From Ktedonobacteraceae bacterium (GTDB taxonomy: Bacteria; Chloroflexota; Ktedonobacteria; Ktedonobacterales; Ktedonobacteraceae): DNA of 23,074 nucleotides. The translations under genes were made by a program, and so were the position numbers. This document shows positions 15,300 through 22,795 of this stretch, piece after piece. The DNA lies in the NCBI GenBank assembly GCA_014896635.1, contig JADBKA010000063.1, forward strand, positions 1 through 23,074, written 5' to 3'. The notes beneath the pieces were generated by a model, which saw only the letters and a list, made by a program, of their open reading frames with translations, was not told where the DNA came from and ran no database searches. Positions within the stretch are counted from its first letter, which is position 1. Each line of letters starts with the position of its first letter.

Positions 15300-17462
15300 T
15301 CAGCGCACGAGGACGACGACTGCGCTGATATTGTCCTCGCCGCCATTCGTATTGGCAGCTTCGATCAGTTGCGAGCACGCGCTCTGCGGATCGGGCGCAT
15401 TCTTGAGAATGTCTGCGATCTGTGGATTACGCACCATTTCCCACAGGCCGTCTGAACAACTGAGCAAGATGTCTCCTGGGCGTACCTGTTGTTTGACTAT
15501 ATCGACCTGGACGTTCAGTTTGTCGCCGATACTGCGGTAGATCTGATTGCGCTGCGGATGGGTATAGACGTCATCCGGCTCGATCAGGCCGCCGGCAACG
15601 AGTTGCCCGACCAGAGAGTGATCGTTTGTCAACTGGTAGAGAGTGCCTTCACGTAGCATATACGTGCGACTGTCGCCAACGTTGAAGACATAGGCGAAAT
15701 CGCCGACGAGCAAAAAGCCGGTCAGTGTCGAACCCATATCGCTTTTTTCGCGCTGGTTGGCTTCGCAGAGGGCGGCATTGGCATCTTCAACCGCGCCGCG
15801 TACCAGGGAGACGTAGCTCTCCTCATCTTGCTGCTGCGGCTGCTCGCCGGCTTTCTCTGCTGAGAGCGGGGAGAGTAGCAGTTCGCGCGTAATGCGTTCG
15901 GCGATGATGTTGACTGTCATGCGACTGGCGACCTGGCCGTTGGCATGCCCGCCCATGCCGTCGGCGACAAGGAAGACGCCGGCGGGTGACGAGAGCGACT
16001 CGTGGACGCGCTGGATCAGCAGTTGCAGTGTGCTATCTTCGTTTGGCTCGCTGCGCCGTACATCGCCGGCGTCGGAATCGCTGGCAACGAGCAGGCGAAC
16101 ACCGGTGGGAAAGGCGCTCTGTGTTTCCTGAGGCTGCTCAACGACGTAGGTGTGTCCCTGGTCGATAAATGTATTGACGATGCTGCCTTGTAGCACATGC
16201 GCCTCGTTCTCTTTGCTTTCGGTGGCATATTCGTGCAAGATGTAGACGGCATTGTTCAACTCGGCGCCGCAGTCAATACAGAACTCATCCCCTTCGGCGT
16301 TCTGCTCAGAACCGCAGTTCCAGCAGTGTTTATACCCCTGTTTGTCGGTGACTTGATAGACATGCTCCTGCTCGCTCTCGCTGAGCACCTGCCCGATTTC
16401 GTAGCGCGCGACGACAAGCGTGCCTGCGGGTAGTGTGGGGAAGGTAGTTTGCGCTGGCTCTTGCTGGCCGGGTGCCTCAGTTGCCTCAGTTGCCCCGGTC
16501 TGCTCAGTCGCCTGCCCCGGTTGAGCCGGTTGAGCCTGCTGCGCTTGCTCTGCTGGCGGTGTGGATGACGGTACAGATGGTATATTCTGTTCCTGATTCA
16601 TACGCTCCTCTTCCTGAGCAGACGGCGGTGGCGCTGCATCTGCTGTAATTGTTTTCTCTTCTTCTTTACTTTGTGTACCTTTTGCTGCCTGATCACTCGC
16701 TGTGACAGCGCTGGTCGGCAGTGTTTTCTCTTTCTCCTGAATCTCCTGGTTGTCCTGTGTTATACTGGTTTCGATAGCTTCACCAGTTTTTTCCTGTTCA
16801 ATCTGCGGAGCGGGTATTGTGGCGTCCTGCTGCTCCTGTGTTCTCTGCTCAGCCGTTTGTGGCGAGATGATCATAGTTGGCTGTGAAGCGATATCGGACT
16901 GAGCGGATGCTTGCAAGGGAGATGCTGGTGAGTCGAACAGGATAGTGGGAGTATCAATGATTGATTGCTTGCGCTGTTCCGCCAGGTCTTGCGGCTGAGT
17001 TGACGATAGCTGTGCCTGCTCGTGTTCCAGTTCCTGTTGCCAGCGTCGCGCGTGATATTTCATCATCTCTTCTGGCGTCAGGATCTGCGTCGGCATGAGG
17101 CTGATATCGTCTTCTTCGTGTTCGTAGACTGTCTCTTCACCAGCCTCTTTAGGACTGTCTGCTGGTGATGGCTGTCCTGCAAGCTGCGTCTCGTCCTGGC
17201 TGACCGGCTGCGCTGGCGGGGGATTCTGTTGTGGAGCAGCCTGTGAAGGATTGCCGGTAGCGGACTGGCCCGTTGTACCCGGCGTGGTAGGGGGCAGGTC
17301 CGGCGTATCAGTCTGCGGGGGAACTGCCACTGCTACCGGTGGTGCCTGTTCCTGGGAAGCTTCCGCTTGCTGGGAGGAGAGCGCCGAAGAGAGCACTCTC
17401 CCACAACGTTTACAGAATCTGGCGTTATCGCGGTTTTGTGTATAGCATGATGGACAGAGCAT
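15300..17462 (-). CDS. Zinc-ribbon PP2C-family Ser/Thr phosphatase with long disordered region
   Basis: A 720-residue multidomain protein with an N-terminal zinc ribbon (C3, C6, C17, C20), ~320 residues of Gln/Glu/Pro/Thr-rich disorder (25-340), and a second ribbon (C380, C383, C395, C398). The PP2C phosphatase domain (~453-720) has NED (474-476), ADGMGGHANG (D501), NVGDSRTY (D597), DHSLV, SDGLWE (D671) and GGEDNISAVVV (D710), so the metal-binding aspartates are intact and it should be active. Residues 344-373 (LPAGTLVVARYEIGQVL...HVYQVTD) resemble strands 1-3 of a protein-kinase N-lobe, but no kinase core follows. The start is strong: AGGAGG lies 6 bases before the ATG. It is 16 bases downstream of the kinase gene, so it is likely its cognate phosphatase. 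Confidence 0.93.
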   Translation of the reverse strand: MLCPSCYTQNRDNARFCKRCGRVLSSALSSQQAEASQEQAPPVAVAVPPQTDTPDLPPTTPGTTGQSATGNPSQAAPQQNPPPAQPVSQDETQLAGQPSPADSPKEAGEETVYEHEEDDISLMPTQILTPEEMMKYHARRWQQELEHEQAQLSSTQPQDLAEQRKQSIIDTPTILFDSPASPLQASAQSDIASQPTMIISPQTAEQRTQEQQDATIPAPQIEQEKTGEAIETSITQDNQEIQEKEKTLPTSAVTASDQAAKGTQSKEEEKTITADAAPPPSAQEEERMNQEQNIPSVPSSTPPAEQAQQAQPAQPGQATEQTGATEATEAPGQQEPAQTTFPTLPAGTLVVARYEIGQVLSESEQEHVYQVTDKQGYKHCWNCGSEQNAEGDEFCIDCGAELNNAVYILHEYATESKENEAHVLQGSIVNTFIDQGHTYVVEQPQETQSAFPTGVRLLVASDSDAGDVRRSEPNEDSTLQLLIQRVHESLSSPAGVFLVADGMGGHANGQVASRMTVNIIAERITRELLLSPLSAEKAGEQPQQQDEESYVSLVRGAVEDANAALCEANQREKSDMGSTLTGFLLVGDFAYVFNVGDSRTYMLREGTLYQLTNDHSLVGQLVAGGLIEPDDVYTHPQRNQIYRSIGDKLNVQVDIVKQQVRPGDILLSCSDGLWEMVRNPQIADILKNAPDPQSACSQLIEAANTNGGEDNISAVVVLVR

Positions 17463-17478
17463 TCTGCCCTCCTTCTGG

Positions 17479-19503
17479 TCAGAGCTGTTTTTGTAATCTC
17501 AGAGCCTCGGCGCTGGTGGGGTCGCGTTGCAGCGCCTCATTGACCATTTGCCGGGCTTCGGTCTTCTTATTCATTTTAAGATAGCACATTGCCATGACAT
17601 TATAGATTTCCGGGGCATCCGGTACAATCTGGCGCGCGCGTTCCAGGGCGCTCAGAGCGAGCTTCCACTCTCTGGCCTTCATATGAGCGCATCCCAGTTC
17701 ATACCAACCTTCCCACAGTGCCGGGTCGCGCTGTGTCGCCTGGCGCAGCATATTGATCGCTTTTGCCACCTGCCTGGTTTCTGCGTACAGGCGTCCCAGG
17801 GCTATGTAGATCAGCGCATGTTCGGGGTTGATTTTCAGACCTTCCAGGAAATGCGCTTCTGCCTCGCGGAAGTAGCCCTGCTCCATTGCAACCATGCCGA
17901 GCTGATAGTAGACGGCGGGGTCCTGTGGGGCGAGCGCCTGGACATGTTTGAAGGCATCGGCGGCCTGAGTATACAAGGCCAGGTCGCGGCAACACATGCC
18001 GAGCTGGAAGTAGGCATCGAGCGCATCTGTTTTCTGCCGCGTGGCTTCGTCGAAGCGTTCGGCAGCCAGTGTCATATTTTCGGTAAAGCGTTTCTGGTCC
18101 GTTTCTTTGAAAGAAAGAGCATACTGCCGGTAGGCACGCCCGAGGTTATAGAGCGCATCGTAGGTCGGGCCACCCAGGTGAAGGGCCAGTTTAAACTGGT
18201 CGATGGCTTCCTGATAGTTTTTGTTAGTGAACTGTTGCAGGCCGGCACGATATGCGGCTGCTGGATCGTTTGCTGTGGCGGTAGCGGAGCCACCAGTAGC
18301 AGGACGGGCCTGAATGGGGCGAGCCTGAATGGGGCGAGCTTGAATCGATTGAACCGGTCTGGATTGTATGGGTTGGCGCACCGGGCGAGCCTGGATAGGA
18401 GCGCGCGCTGCATGGGCGCGTACCTGCGGCGGAGCTGCCACGCCGGCCACCAGCGGCTGGCCGTCGCGCTTGCAAAACTTGGCGCCCGGTCGATTCTGGA
18501 AGCCGCAGCGAGGGCAGACCAGGCCAACGCCAGCCTGTGATGTAGCGGGGACGATGATGGTTGCCGCCGGCGAAATGGCCGGGATCTGCACCGTTTGCGC
18601 CGGTGCGCCGCCGGACAGGCAGTGTTGCAAGGCGACGCGCATCGCTTCGGCAGTCTGGAATCGCTGGGCGGGGTCCTGCTGCATCGCTTTGATGATCACC
18701 TGCTCTGAAGGACAGATGGTCCTGCCACCTACCTGCATAGTGCGCAGGCGCGGATTTTTGGCGCGGATACTCCCAACGGCTGGCGTCTGGATGGGGTCAG
18801 GCTCATAGTTGGTGAGCAGGTGATACATTGTCGCGCCAAGCGAGTAGATGTCTGAGCGTGCATCGGTCTGGACCAGTCGGCCTGGATTGGCGGCAGAGCG
18901 GTGCTGTCCTGGTGCGGTGATCGACCCGAGGTGTTCGGGCGAAGCGTAAGAGATCGTACCCAGGTTTTCAGTGTTGGTGCGCTTGCTTGGATCGAAGCGG
19001 CGCGCGATGCCGAAGTCGATCAACTGCACCTCGTTGTCGGGTGTGACCATGATGTTGCCAGGCTTCAAGTCGCGCAGGATGATCGGAGGATTGCGAGTAT
19101 GGATATAGTTGAGTGCCTCGCAAACCTGGATCATCCATTGCAGCACCTGGTCTTCCGGCAGAGGTCCTTTGCTCTCTTCAAGTATCTTCTCCAGACTGCG
19201 CCCAGGCACGAACTCCATTGCAAAGTAATAATTGCCGCGGTCCTGGAACGATACTGCCAGCGAGGCGATGCGAGGATGTTTGAGGCCACGCATCAAAGCA
19301 ATCTCTTTGTTAAAGCGTTCGATAGCGGCCTTGCGCTCCTCTTCGCTGGTGTTCGGGTTAATGAGCAGCTCTTTGACTGCATAGTAGTAAGGCGGATTTG
19401 TCCCCAGTTGTTCTACCTTATAGACGGTTCCCATGCCCCCTTCACCCAGCACCTGCACAACTTTAAATTTTCCATCAAGAACAGTTCCTAAAGGAAGAGC
19501 CAT
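17479..19503 (-). CDS. Ser/Thr protein kinase with degenerate zinc ribbon and TPR repeats
   Basis: A 674-residue eukaryote-like (Hanks-type) kinase. The kinase domain (~12-295) has a G-loop LGEGGMGTVY (19-28), ATP lysine K44, helix-C E67, a catalytic loop ILRDLKPGN (D145, N150; the HRD His is Leu), DFG at 163-165 and YASPEHLG. Next is a zinc-ribbon-like motif, C330/C333/C344 with Asp347 replacing the fourth Cys. A linker of IQARP/IQSRP repeats (~369-401) leads to a TPR array (~415-674; units such as AIDQFKLALHLG, AADAFKHVQALAP, AEAHFLEGLKINPEHA). No TM helix is seen, so unlike many bacterial Hanks kinases it is cytosolic, and the TPRs probably bind partners. It starts 22 bases after the upstream PP2C stop, with GGAG about 10 bases before the ATG. 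Residue pattern indicates an active kinase. Confidence 0.95.
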   Translation of the reverse strand: MALPLGTVLDGKFKVVQVLGEGGMGTVYKVEQLGTNPPYYYAVKELLINPNTSEEERKAAIERFNKEIALMRGLKHPRIASLAVSFQDRGNYYFAMEFVPGRSLEKILEESKGPLPEDQVLQWMIQVCEALNYIHTRNPPIILRDLKPGNIMVTPDNEVQLIDFGIARRFDPSKRTNTENLGTISYASPEHLGSITAPGQHRSAANPGRLVQTDARSDIYSLGATMYHLLTNYEPDPIQTPAVGSIRAKNPRLRTMQVGGRTICPSEQVIIKAMQQDPAQRFQTAEAMRVALQHCLSGGAPAQTVQIPAISPAATIIVPATSQAGVGLVCPRCGFQNRPGAKFCKRDGQPLVAGVAAPPQVRAHAARAPIQARPVRQPIQSRPVQSIQARPIQARPIQARPATGGSATATANDPAAAYRAGLQQFTNKNYQEAIDQFKLALHLGGPTYDALYNLGRAYRQYALSFKETDQKRFTENMTLAAERFDEATRQKTDALDAYFQLGMCCRDLALYTQAADAFKHVQALAPQDPAVYYQLGMVAMEQGYFREAEAHFLEGLKINPEHALIYIALGRLYAETRQVAKAINMLRQATQRDPALWEGWYELGCAHMKAREWKLALSALERARQIVPDAPEIYNVMAMCYLKMNKKTEARQMVNEALQRDPTSAEALRLQKQL
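18308..18352 (-). repeat. 15-bp tandem repeat encoding IQARP units in the kinase linker
   Basis: GCCTGAATGGGGCGA occurs exactly at 18308-18322 and 18323-18337, with a diverged copy at 18338-18352 and looser copies to about 18400. It encodes the pentapeptide IQARP/IQSRP array between zinc ribbon and TPRs. Confidence 0.85.
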
Positions 19504-19525
19504 AGCTCACACTCTCCAGATGCGC

Positions 19526-20395
19526 TCAGACTGAGCTGACTTGGACGACAATAGCAGTAATATTGTCTTCGCCCCCATTTTGATTCGCCAGATCGATCAA
19601 CGTATCGCAGATCTGTTGCGGGCTTTTCCGCTCGCTGAGAACGCGCTGCAAATCCTCATCATGCACCATTTCCCACAGGCCATCCGAACAGAGCAAGAAA
19701 GTGTCACCCGGCTGTACTACTTCATAGAAAATGTCCACTTCAACAAATTTATGTCCTGCTCCTAGAGAGCGATAAATGAGGTTGCGCTGCGGATGCGTAT
19801 AGATCTCGCGTGACTCGATCTGCCTGGCTTCGACCAGTCTCATGACCAGCGAGTGATCGCGCGTCAACACTTTTAATGTATCGCCACGTAATAAGTACGT
19901 ACGACTGTCGCCAACGTTAGCAATATAGGCCTGGTCATTTTGCACGAGCATGGCAGTGACGGTGCTGCCCAGGCCCCGTGCGGATGGTTGCTTTTCTCCG
20001 TGACGCAAAATGGCATTATTGGCCTGCTGGATCGCCGTTCTGAACTGCTCTTCAATCGAAGCGGCGTTCTGCGTTTCTGCCAGTTTGCGGGTTTTTTGCC
20101 GCGCCGGGCGCTCTGACTCCGCTGGGGGGAGCTTGACGGTCTGGTTGAGATCGAGTTTGATGGTTGGCTGGTCAGGTAGTGGTTTGAACAGGTTGTCCAG
20201 GGTTCTGCTGATCGTATCTATCGCCAGTTTACTGGCGACCTCTCCTGCCCTATACCCCCCCATTCCATCGGCTACGATGAAGAGGCCCCTGTCGCCTTCT
20301 TCTGAGGATTCGATTCGCTTGTATGCGCAATCTTCATTCTGTTCTCTTTGCTTCCCGACGTCGGATTTGTCGGCGGCAGTAAGTTTTATGTGCAT
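19526..20395 (-). CDS. PP2C-family Ser/Thr protein phosphatase
   Basis: A 289-residue, stand-alone metal-dependent phosphatase. Motifs in order are KQREQNEDC (E21, D22), VADGMGGYRAG (D43), RGLGSTVTAML, IANVGDSRTYLLR, TRDHSLV, THPQRNLIYRSLG, LLCSDGLWEM and NGGEDNITAIVV. All metal ligands appear present, so it should be active. A polar insert (~72-112, including KLPPAESERPARQKTRK) between the second and third motif groups is longer than in PstP/PrpC-type enzymes. GAGG lies about 9 bases before the ATG. It is the first gene of the signalling block, with its own promoter at 20444-20472, and probably opposes the kinase immediately downstream. The C-terminal PP2C domain of the 15300-17462 protein shares THPQRN and SDGLWEMV with it and looks like a paralogue. 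Confidence 0.95.
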   Translation of the reverse strand: MHIKLTAADKSDVGKQREQNEDCAYKRIESSEEGDRGLFIVADGMGGYRAGEVASKLAIDTISRTLDNLFKPLPDQPTIKLDLNQTVKLPPAESERPARQKTRKLAETQNAASIEEQFRTAIQQANNAILRHGEKQPSARGLGSTVTAMLVQNDQAYIANVGDSRTYLLRGDTLKVLTRDHSLVMRLVEARQIESREIYTHPQRNLIYRSLGAGHKFVEVDIFYEVVQPGDTFLLCSDGLWEMVHDEDLQRVLSERKSPQQICDTLIDLANQNGGEDNITAIVVQVSSV

Positions 20396-20443
20396 TAGAA
20401 TTTACCTCGCCGGAAACGGAATCGTCCCAGGTTTATTTGTGCC

Positions 20444-20472
20444 ACTATAGCATATAGCGGTATCCATTACAA
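20444..20472 (-). promoter_or_regulatory. Promoter of the PP2C/kinase/PP2C/vWA/FHA block
   Basis: On the minus strand, TTGTAA (20467-20472), 17 bases, then TATAGT (20444-20449) with an extended -10 TGC. The 9-mer TGCTATAGT is identical to that of the gcv promoter. The -10 ends 48 bases before the PP2C start codon. Confidence 0.65.
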
Positions 20473-20644
20473 TTCATAGTTTAAGAAAAAATAGGCAATC
20501 GGCGGGGTCTATAATTTTCTTTTTTTTATCATAAATCGTATAAGTTCTTTTTGCATAGAAGTAATAGGAAATCCTTTTCGAGAAGGACTGGCAAGGATAT
20601 TTCCTCTTTTCTTACAATGAAGAAAAAGAGAAAAAAGAGTTTCT

Positions 20645-20658
20645 AGGGGAACTCCCCT
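20645..20658 (-). terminator. Weak candidate terminator downstream of der
   Basis: AGGGGA-AC-TCCCCT forms a small stem. On the minus strand it is followed after 8 bases by a run of six T and further T-rich sequence (20640 down to about 20612). The stem is short and the tract is not immediate, so the call is tentative. Confidence 0.3.
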
Positions 20659-20747
20659 GCTTTATATATCTTGTACGGAACAAAAGCCTCCGGGGTTGTA
20701 CAGGAGATGTCTGCCGCTGTTTTTCTCCTGTTCCCCGCCGTTCCGGT

Positions 20748-22163
20748 TCATGCTTCCATCTCTTTGCGGCTACGAGCGCGAAAGTACAGGCGGATGGCGG
20801 TTCCTCTGAAGCTGAAGGCATCGCGCAGGCGGTTCTCCAGGTAGCGCTCGTAGGAGAAGTGAACCGCCTGGGGATCGTTGACGAAGAAGACGAACGTTGG
20901 CGGGTTCACGCGCACCTGGGTAGCATAATAGATTTTGAGTGATCTGGAGCGAAACAGTGTCGGTTTATGATGGCGAACTGCTTCCTGGACGACCTCATTG
21001 AGCCGCGAGGTAGGAACGCGCAGGTAGCGCATATCGGCGATTTTGAGGGCCGTTTCCAGAATCGACCTGACGTGATAGCCGGTTTTTGCTGAAGCAAAGA
21101 TGACCGGCGCGTAGGGAATAAATTTCAGTTCTTCTGCCAGATGCCTGCGGTAAGCCTCGGCGCTTGCGATCTCCTCATCTGGACGTGGGTAGCGGCCCTC
21201 CCGTTCGGCGCGCCGCTGTTCCTGAGCCAGATCCCACTTATTGACCACGACGATCACACCTTTGGCGTTCTCATGGACCGCGCCGGCGATGTGCGTATCC
21301 TGCGCTGCCAGACCTTCACTGGCGTCAACCAGGAGCAGTGCTACGTCGCAGCGTTCGATGGCGCGCGTAGAGCGTAGCACGCTGTACTTTTCAATGCCCT
21401 GTCCCACGCGGCCCCGGCGGCGGATGCCCGCTGTGTCGATCAGGCGGATCTTGTGACCCTCAAACTCCATCTCGGTATCAATCGCGTCTCGTGTTGTTCC
21501 TGGAACCTCGCTCACAATCGAGCGTTCAAAGCCCAGAATTGCGTTGAGCAGCGAGGATTTGCCGACGTTTGGACGCCCGACGATGGCGATGCGTGTGATA
21601 TCTTCCTCTTCTTCCTCTTCCAGTTCTTCCTGCGGGGGGAGCGCCTCAACGATCAGATCGAGGAGATCACCGGTGCCGGTGCCTTGAATGGACGAAATGA
21701 CCACCGGTTCACCCAGGCCAAGCGCGTAGAACTCGACTGCATCCATACGTCGCGCCGCGTTATCTGCTTTGTTCGCAGCCAGGATTACGGGCTTGTTGCT
21801 GCGTCTGAGCAGGGCCGCGACATCCTGATCGGCGGTGGTAATGCCTGAGGTGGCATCAACCATGAAGACGATCACGTCAGCCTCTTCGATGGCCAGTTGC
21901 GCCTGGGCTACGACATGTTTCATCAGGTCACCTGGCTGCCCGCTCAGTCCGACTTGCCCGACCGGGGCGCCTTCTCCGAACTCCAGCCCGCCGGTGTCGA
22001 TCAGTGTAAATTCGCGCCCGTTCCAGTCGGTATCGCCATACAGGCGGTCGCGCGTTGTCCCTGGCAGATCTTCAACAATGGCGAGACGCTCGCCGATCAT
22101 GCGATTAAAAAATGTGGATTTGCCGACATTGGGCCGGCCTACAATGGCAACCAGTGGCTTCAT
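20748..22163 (-). CDS. der: Ribosome biogenesis GTPase Der (EngA)
   Basis: An essential double-GTPase needed for 50S subunit maturation. From ATG 22163 it is 471 residues. The longer frame to 22223 adds 20 residues with no family resemblance, while GGAGG lies 9 bases before the chosen ATG and the protein then begins MKPLVAIVGRPNVGKS, the family N terminus. G domain 1 has GRPNVGKS (9-16), DTGG (56-59) and NKAD (131-134). A very acidic linker (EELEEEEEED, 179-188) separates it from G domain 2, with GRPNVGKS (196-203), DTAG (243-246) and NKWD (308-311). The C-terminal KH-like domain covers ~360-471. G domain 1 has a small insert after DTGG (EFGEGAPVGQVGLSGQPGD). It has its own promoter and a structured leader. 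Confidence 0.97.
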   Translation of the reverse strand: MKPLVAIVGRPNVGKSTFFNRMIGERLAIVEDLPGTTRDRLYGDTDWNGREFTLIDTGGLEFGEGAPVGQVGLSGQPGDLMKHVVAQAQLAIEEADVIVFMVDATSGITTADQDVAALLRRSNKPVILAANKADNAARRMDAVEFYALGLGEPVVISSIQGTGTGDLLDLIVEALPPQEELEEEEEEDITRIAIVGRPNVGKSSLLNAILGFERSIVSEVPGTTRDAIDTEMEFEGHKIRLIDTAGIRRRGRVGQGIEKYSVLRSTRAIERCDVALLLVDASEGLAAQDTHIAGAVHENAKGVIVVVNKWDLAQEQRRAEREGRYPRPDEEIASAEAYRRHLAEELKFIPYAPVIFASAKTGYHVRSILETALKIADMRYLRVPTSRLNEVVQEAVRHHKPTLFRSRSLKIYYATQVRVNPPTFVFFVNDPQAVHFSYERYLENRLRDAFSFRGTAIRLYFRARSRKEMEA

Positions 22164-22211
22164 CTCTGCGCCCCTCCACCCTGTTTTGCTTCTCTCAGAC
22201 ATACAGACCAT

Positions 22212-22273
22212 ACAGGCGGCCATCCCGCCTGCAAACCATGCAAGAGAACAGGCATCCCGCCGGGGATGCCTGT
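22212..22273 (-). promoter_or_regulatory. Structured 5' leader of der (two adjacent hairpins)
   Basis: Two strong stems lie between the der promoter and start codon: CAGGCGG/CCGCCTG (22212-22230) and ACAGGCATCCC/GGGATGCCTGT (22248-22258 with 22263-22273, 4-base loop). Both contain related GGCGGGATG words. They could be an RNA control element or tandem copies of a short palindromic repeat. No T-run follows, so they are not an obvious terminator. Confidence 0.55.
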
Positions 22274-22291
22274 GTCCCGCTCATCCTTGCC

Positions 22292-22320
22292 ATTATACCA
22301 TAGATTGTTTCCCCTGGCTA
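22292..22320 (-). promoter_or_regulatory. Promoter of der
   Basis: On the minus strand a consensus TATAAT (22292-22297) with extended -10 TGG stands 17 bases from TAGCCA (22315-22320, 4 of 6 consensus). The -35 lies within the perfect stem at 22312-22329. The predicted leader is about 120 bases. Confidence 0.65.
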
Positions 22321-22346
22321 CAGCCAGGGAGTTGTTGGTTGTGGCA

Positions 22347-22466
22347 GGGCTTTTCAGTTTTCCTTTCTCTCAGGAGGGGAAAGAGTTTTTCGGAGTCCCT
22401 TTATGCCCCACCGGGGGTATGTCGTATGTCGCCCCCTGGACCCCCTTATGCGAAACTGAAAAGCCC
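22347..22466. repeat. Foldback element with 14-bp perfect terminal inverted repeats
   Basis: GGGCTTTTCAGTTT (22347-22360) and its exact reverse complement AAACTGAAAAGCCC (22453-22466) bound a 120-bp element. The interior has GCCCCACCGGGGG (22405-22417), a tandem GTATGTCGTATGTCG and GCCCCCTGGACCCC (22431-22444). The last matches 9316-9329 at 13 of 14 bases, and the first matches 9021-9033 at 12 of 13. It is non-coding and looks like a MITE-like or REP-like intergenic repeat. Confidence 0.7.
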
Positions 22467-22502
22467 TCTCTCCTCTGCAACAGGGGCGTGTCAGTCATGA
22501 AT

Positions 22503-22542
22503 CCAGGCGGTAGAACCGTGGACACGGCGGCAGAACGCCTGG
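22503..22542. repeat. Nested hairpin
   Basis: CCAGGCG (22503-22509) pairs with CGCCTGG (22536-22542), and within the loop CCGTG-GA-CACGG (22516-22527) forms a second stem. The two halves also form a 20-base direct repeat (GGCGG-AGAAC). Function unknown. Confidence 0.5.
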
Positions 22543-22652
22543 CATAGCATATCCGGCACGCGAAGGAGAACGTTCTGGCAGATATTTTCCCCTCTGACGG
22601 CGGGTAGAATCCTTGCACCCTATAACAGACACGAGCTATTACTACTACTCTT

Positions 22653-22681
22653 TTGACGTTTGTTTGCCCTTGTGTTACATT
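22653..22681 (+). promoter_or_regulatory. Candidate promoter of the partial rightward gene
   Basis: TTGACG (22653-22658), 17 bases, TACATT (22676-22681) with an upstream TGT (extended -10). It is the only good plus-strand promoter-like pair seen before the gene at 22796. The leader would be about 108 bases and contains inverted ACGCTT/AAGCGT. Confidence 0.45.
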
Positions 22682-22795
22682 GTGAACGCTTCATTTCTCG
22701 CTGAAAAAGCGTGGAGAGCAAACGAGAGGTCAGAAACAACATGAGGTCAAAGGAGAAAAGCGAACCCCCTAAGATTATACAGATAAGAGTGCGAT

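Larger units (their letters stand above)
20396..20747. other. Gene-free region between der and the PP2C gene
   Basis: About 350 bases without a credible gene. It contains the PP2C promoter (20444-20472), a T-rich run on the plus strand (~20514-20528), an imperfect stem built on AGGAAATCCTT and AAGGATATTTCCT (~20567-20605), and the weak der terminator candidate at 20645-20658. A further 7-bp stem (CAGGAGA/TCTCCTG on the minus strand) lies between der and that candidate. Confidence 0.6.
22164..22795. other. Repeat-rich divergent intergenic region
   Basis: About 630 bases between der (leftward) and the partial rightward gene. It holds the der leader hairpins (22212-22273), the der promoter (22292-22320), a perfect stem CCCTGGCT-AC-AGCCAGGG (22312-22329) around its -35, a foldback element (22347-22466), a nested hairpin (22503-22542), a 10-bp palindrome AGAACGTTCT (22567-22576), and a rightward promoter candidate (22653-22681). 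No protein-like frame was recognised within it. Confidence 0.75.

Noticed and set aside
17527..18540. 337-codon plus-strand frame antisense to the kinase TPR region
   Set aside because: A mirror frame of a coherent TPR/zinc-ribbon coding sequence. It has no domain pattern or ribosome site.
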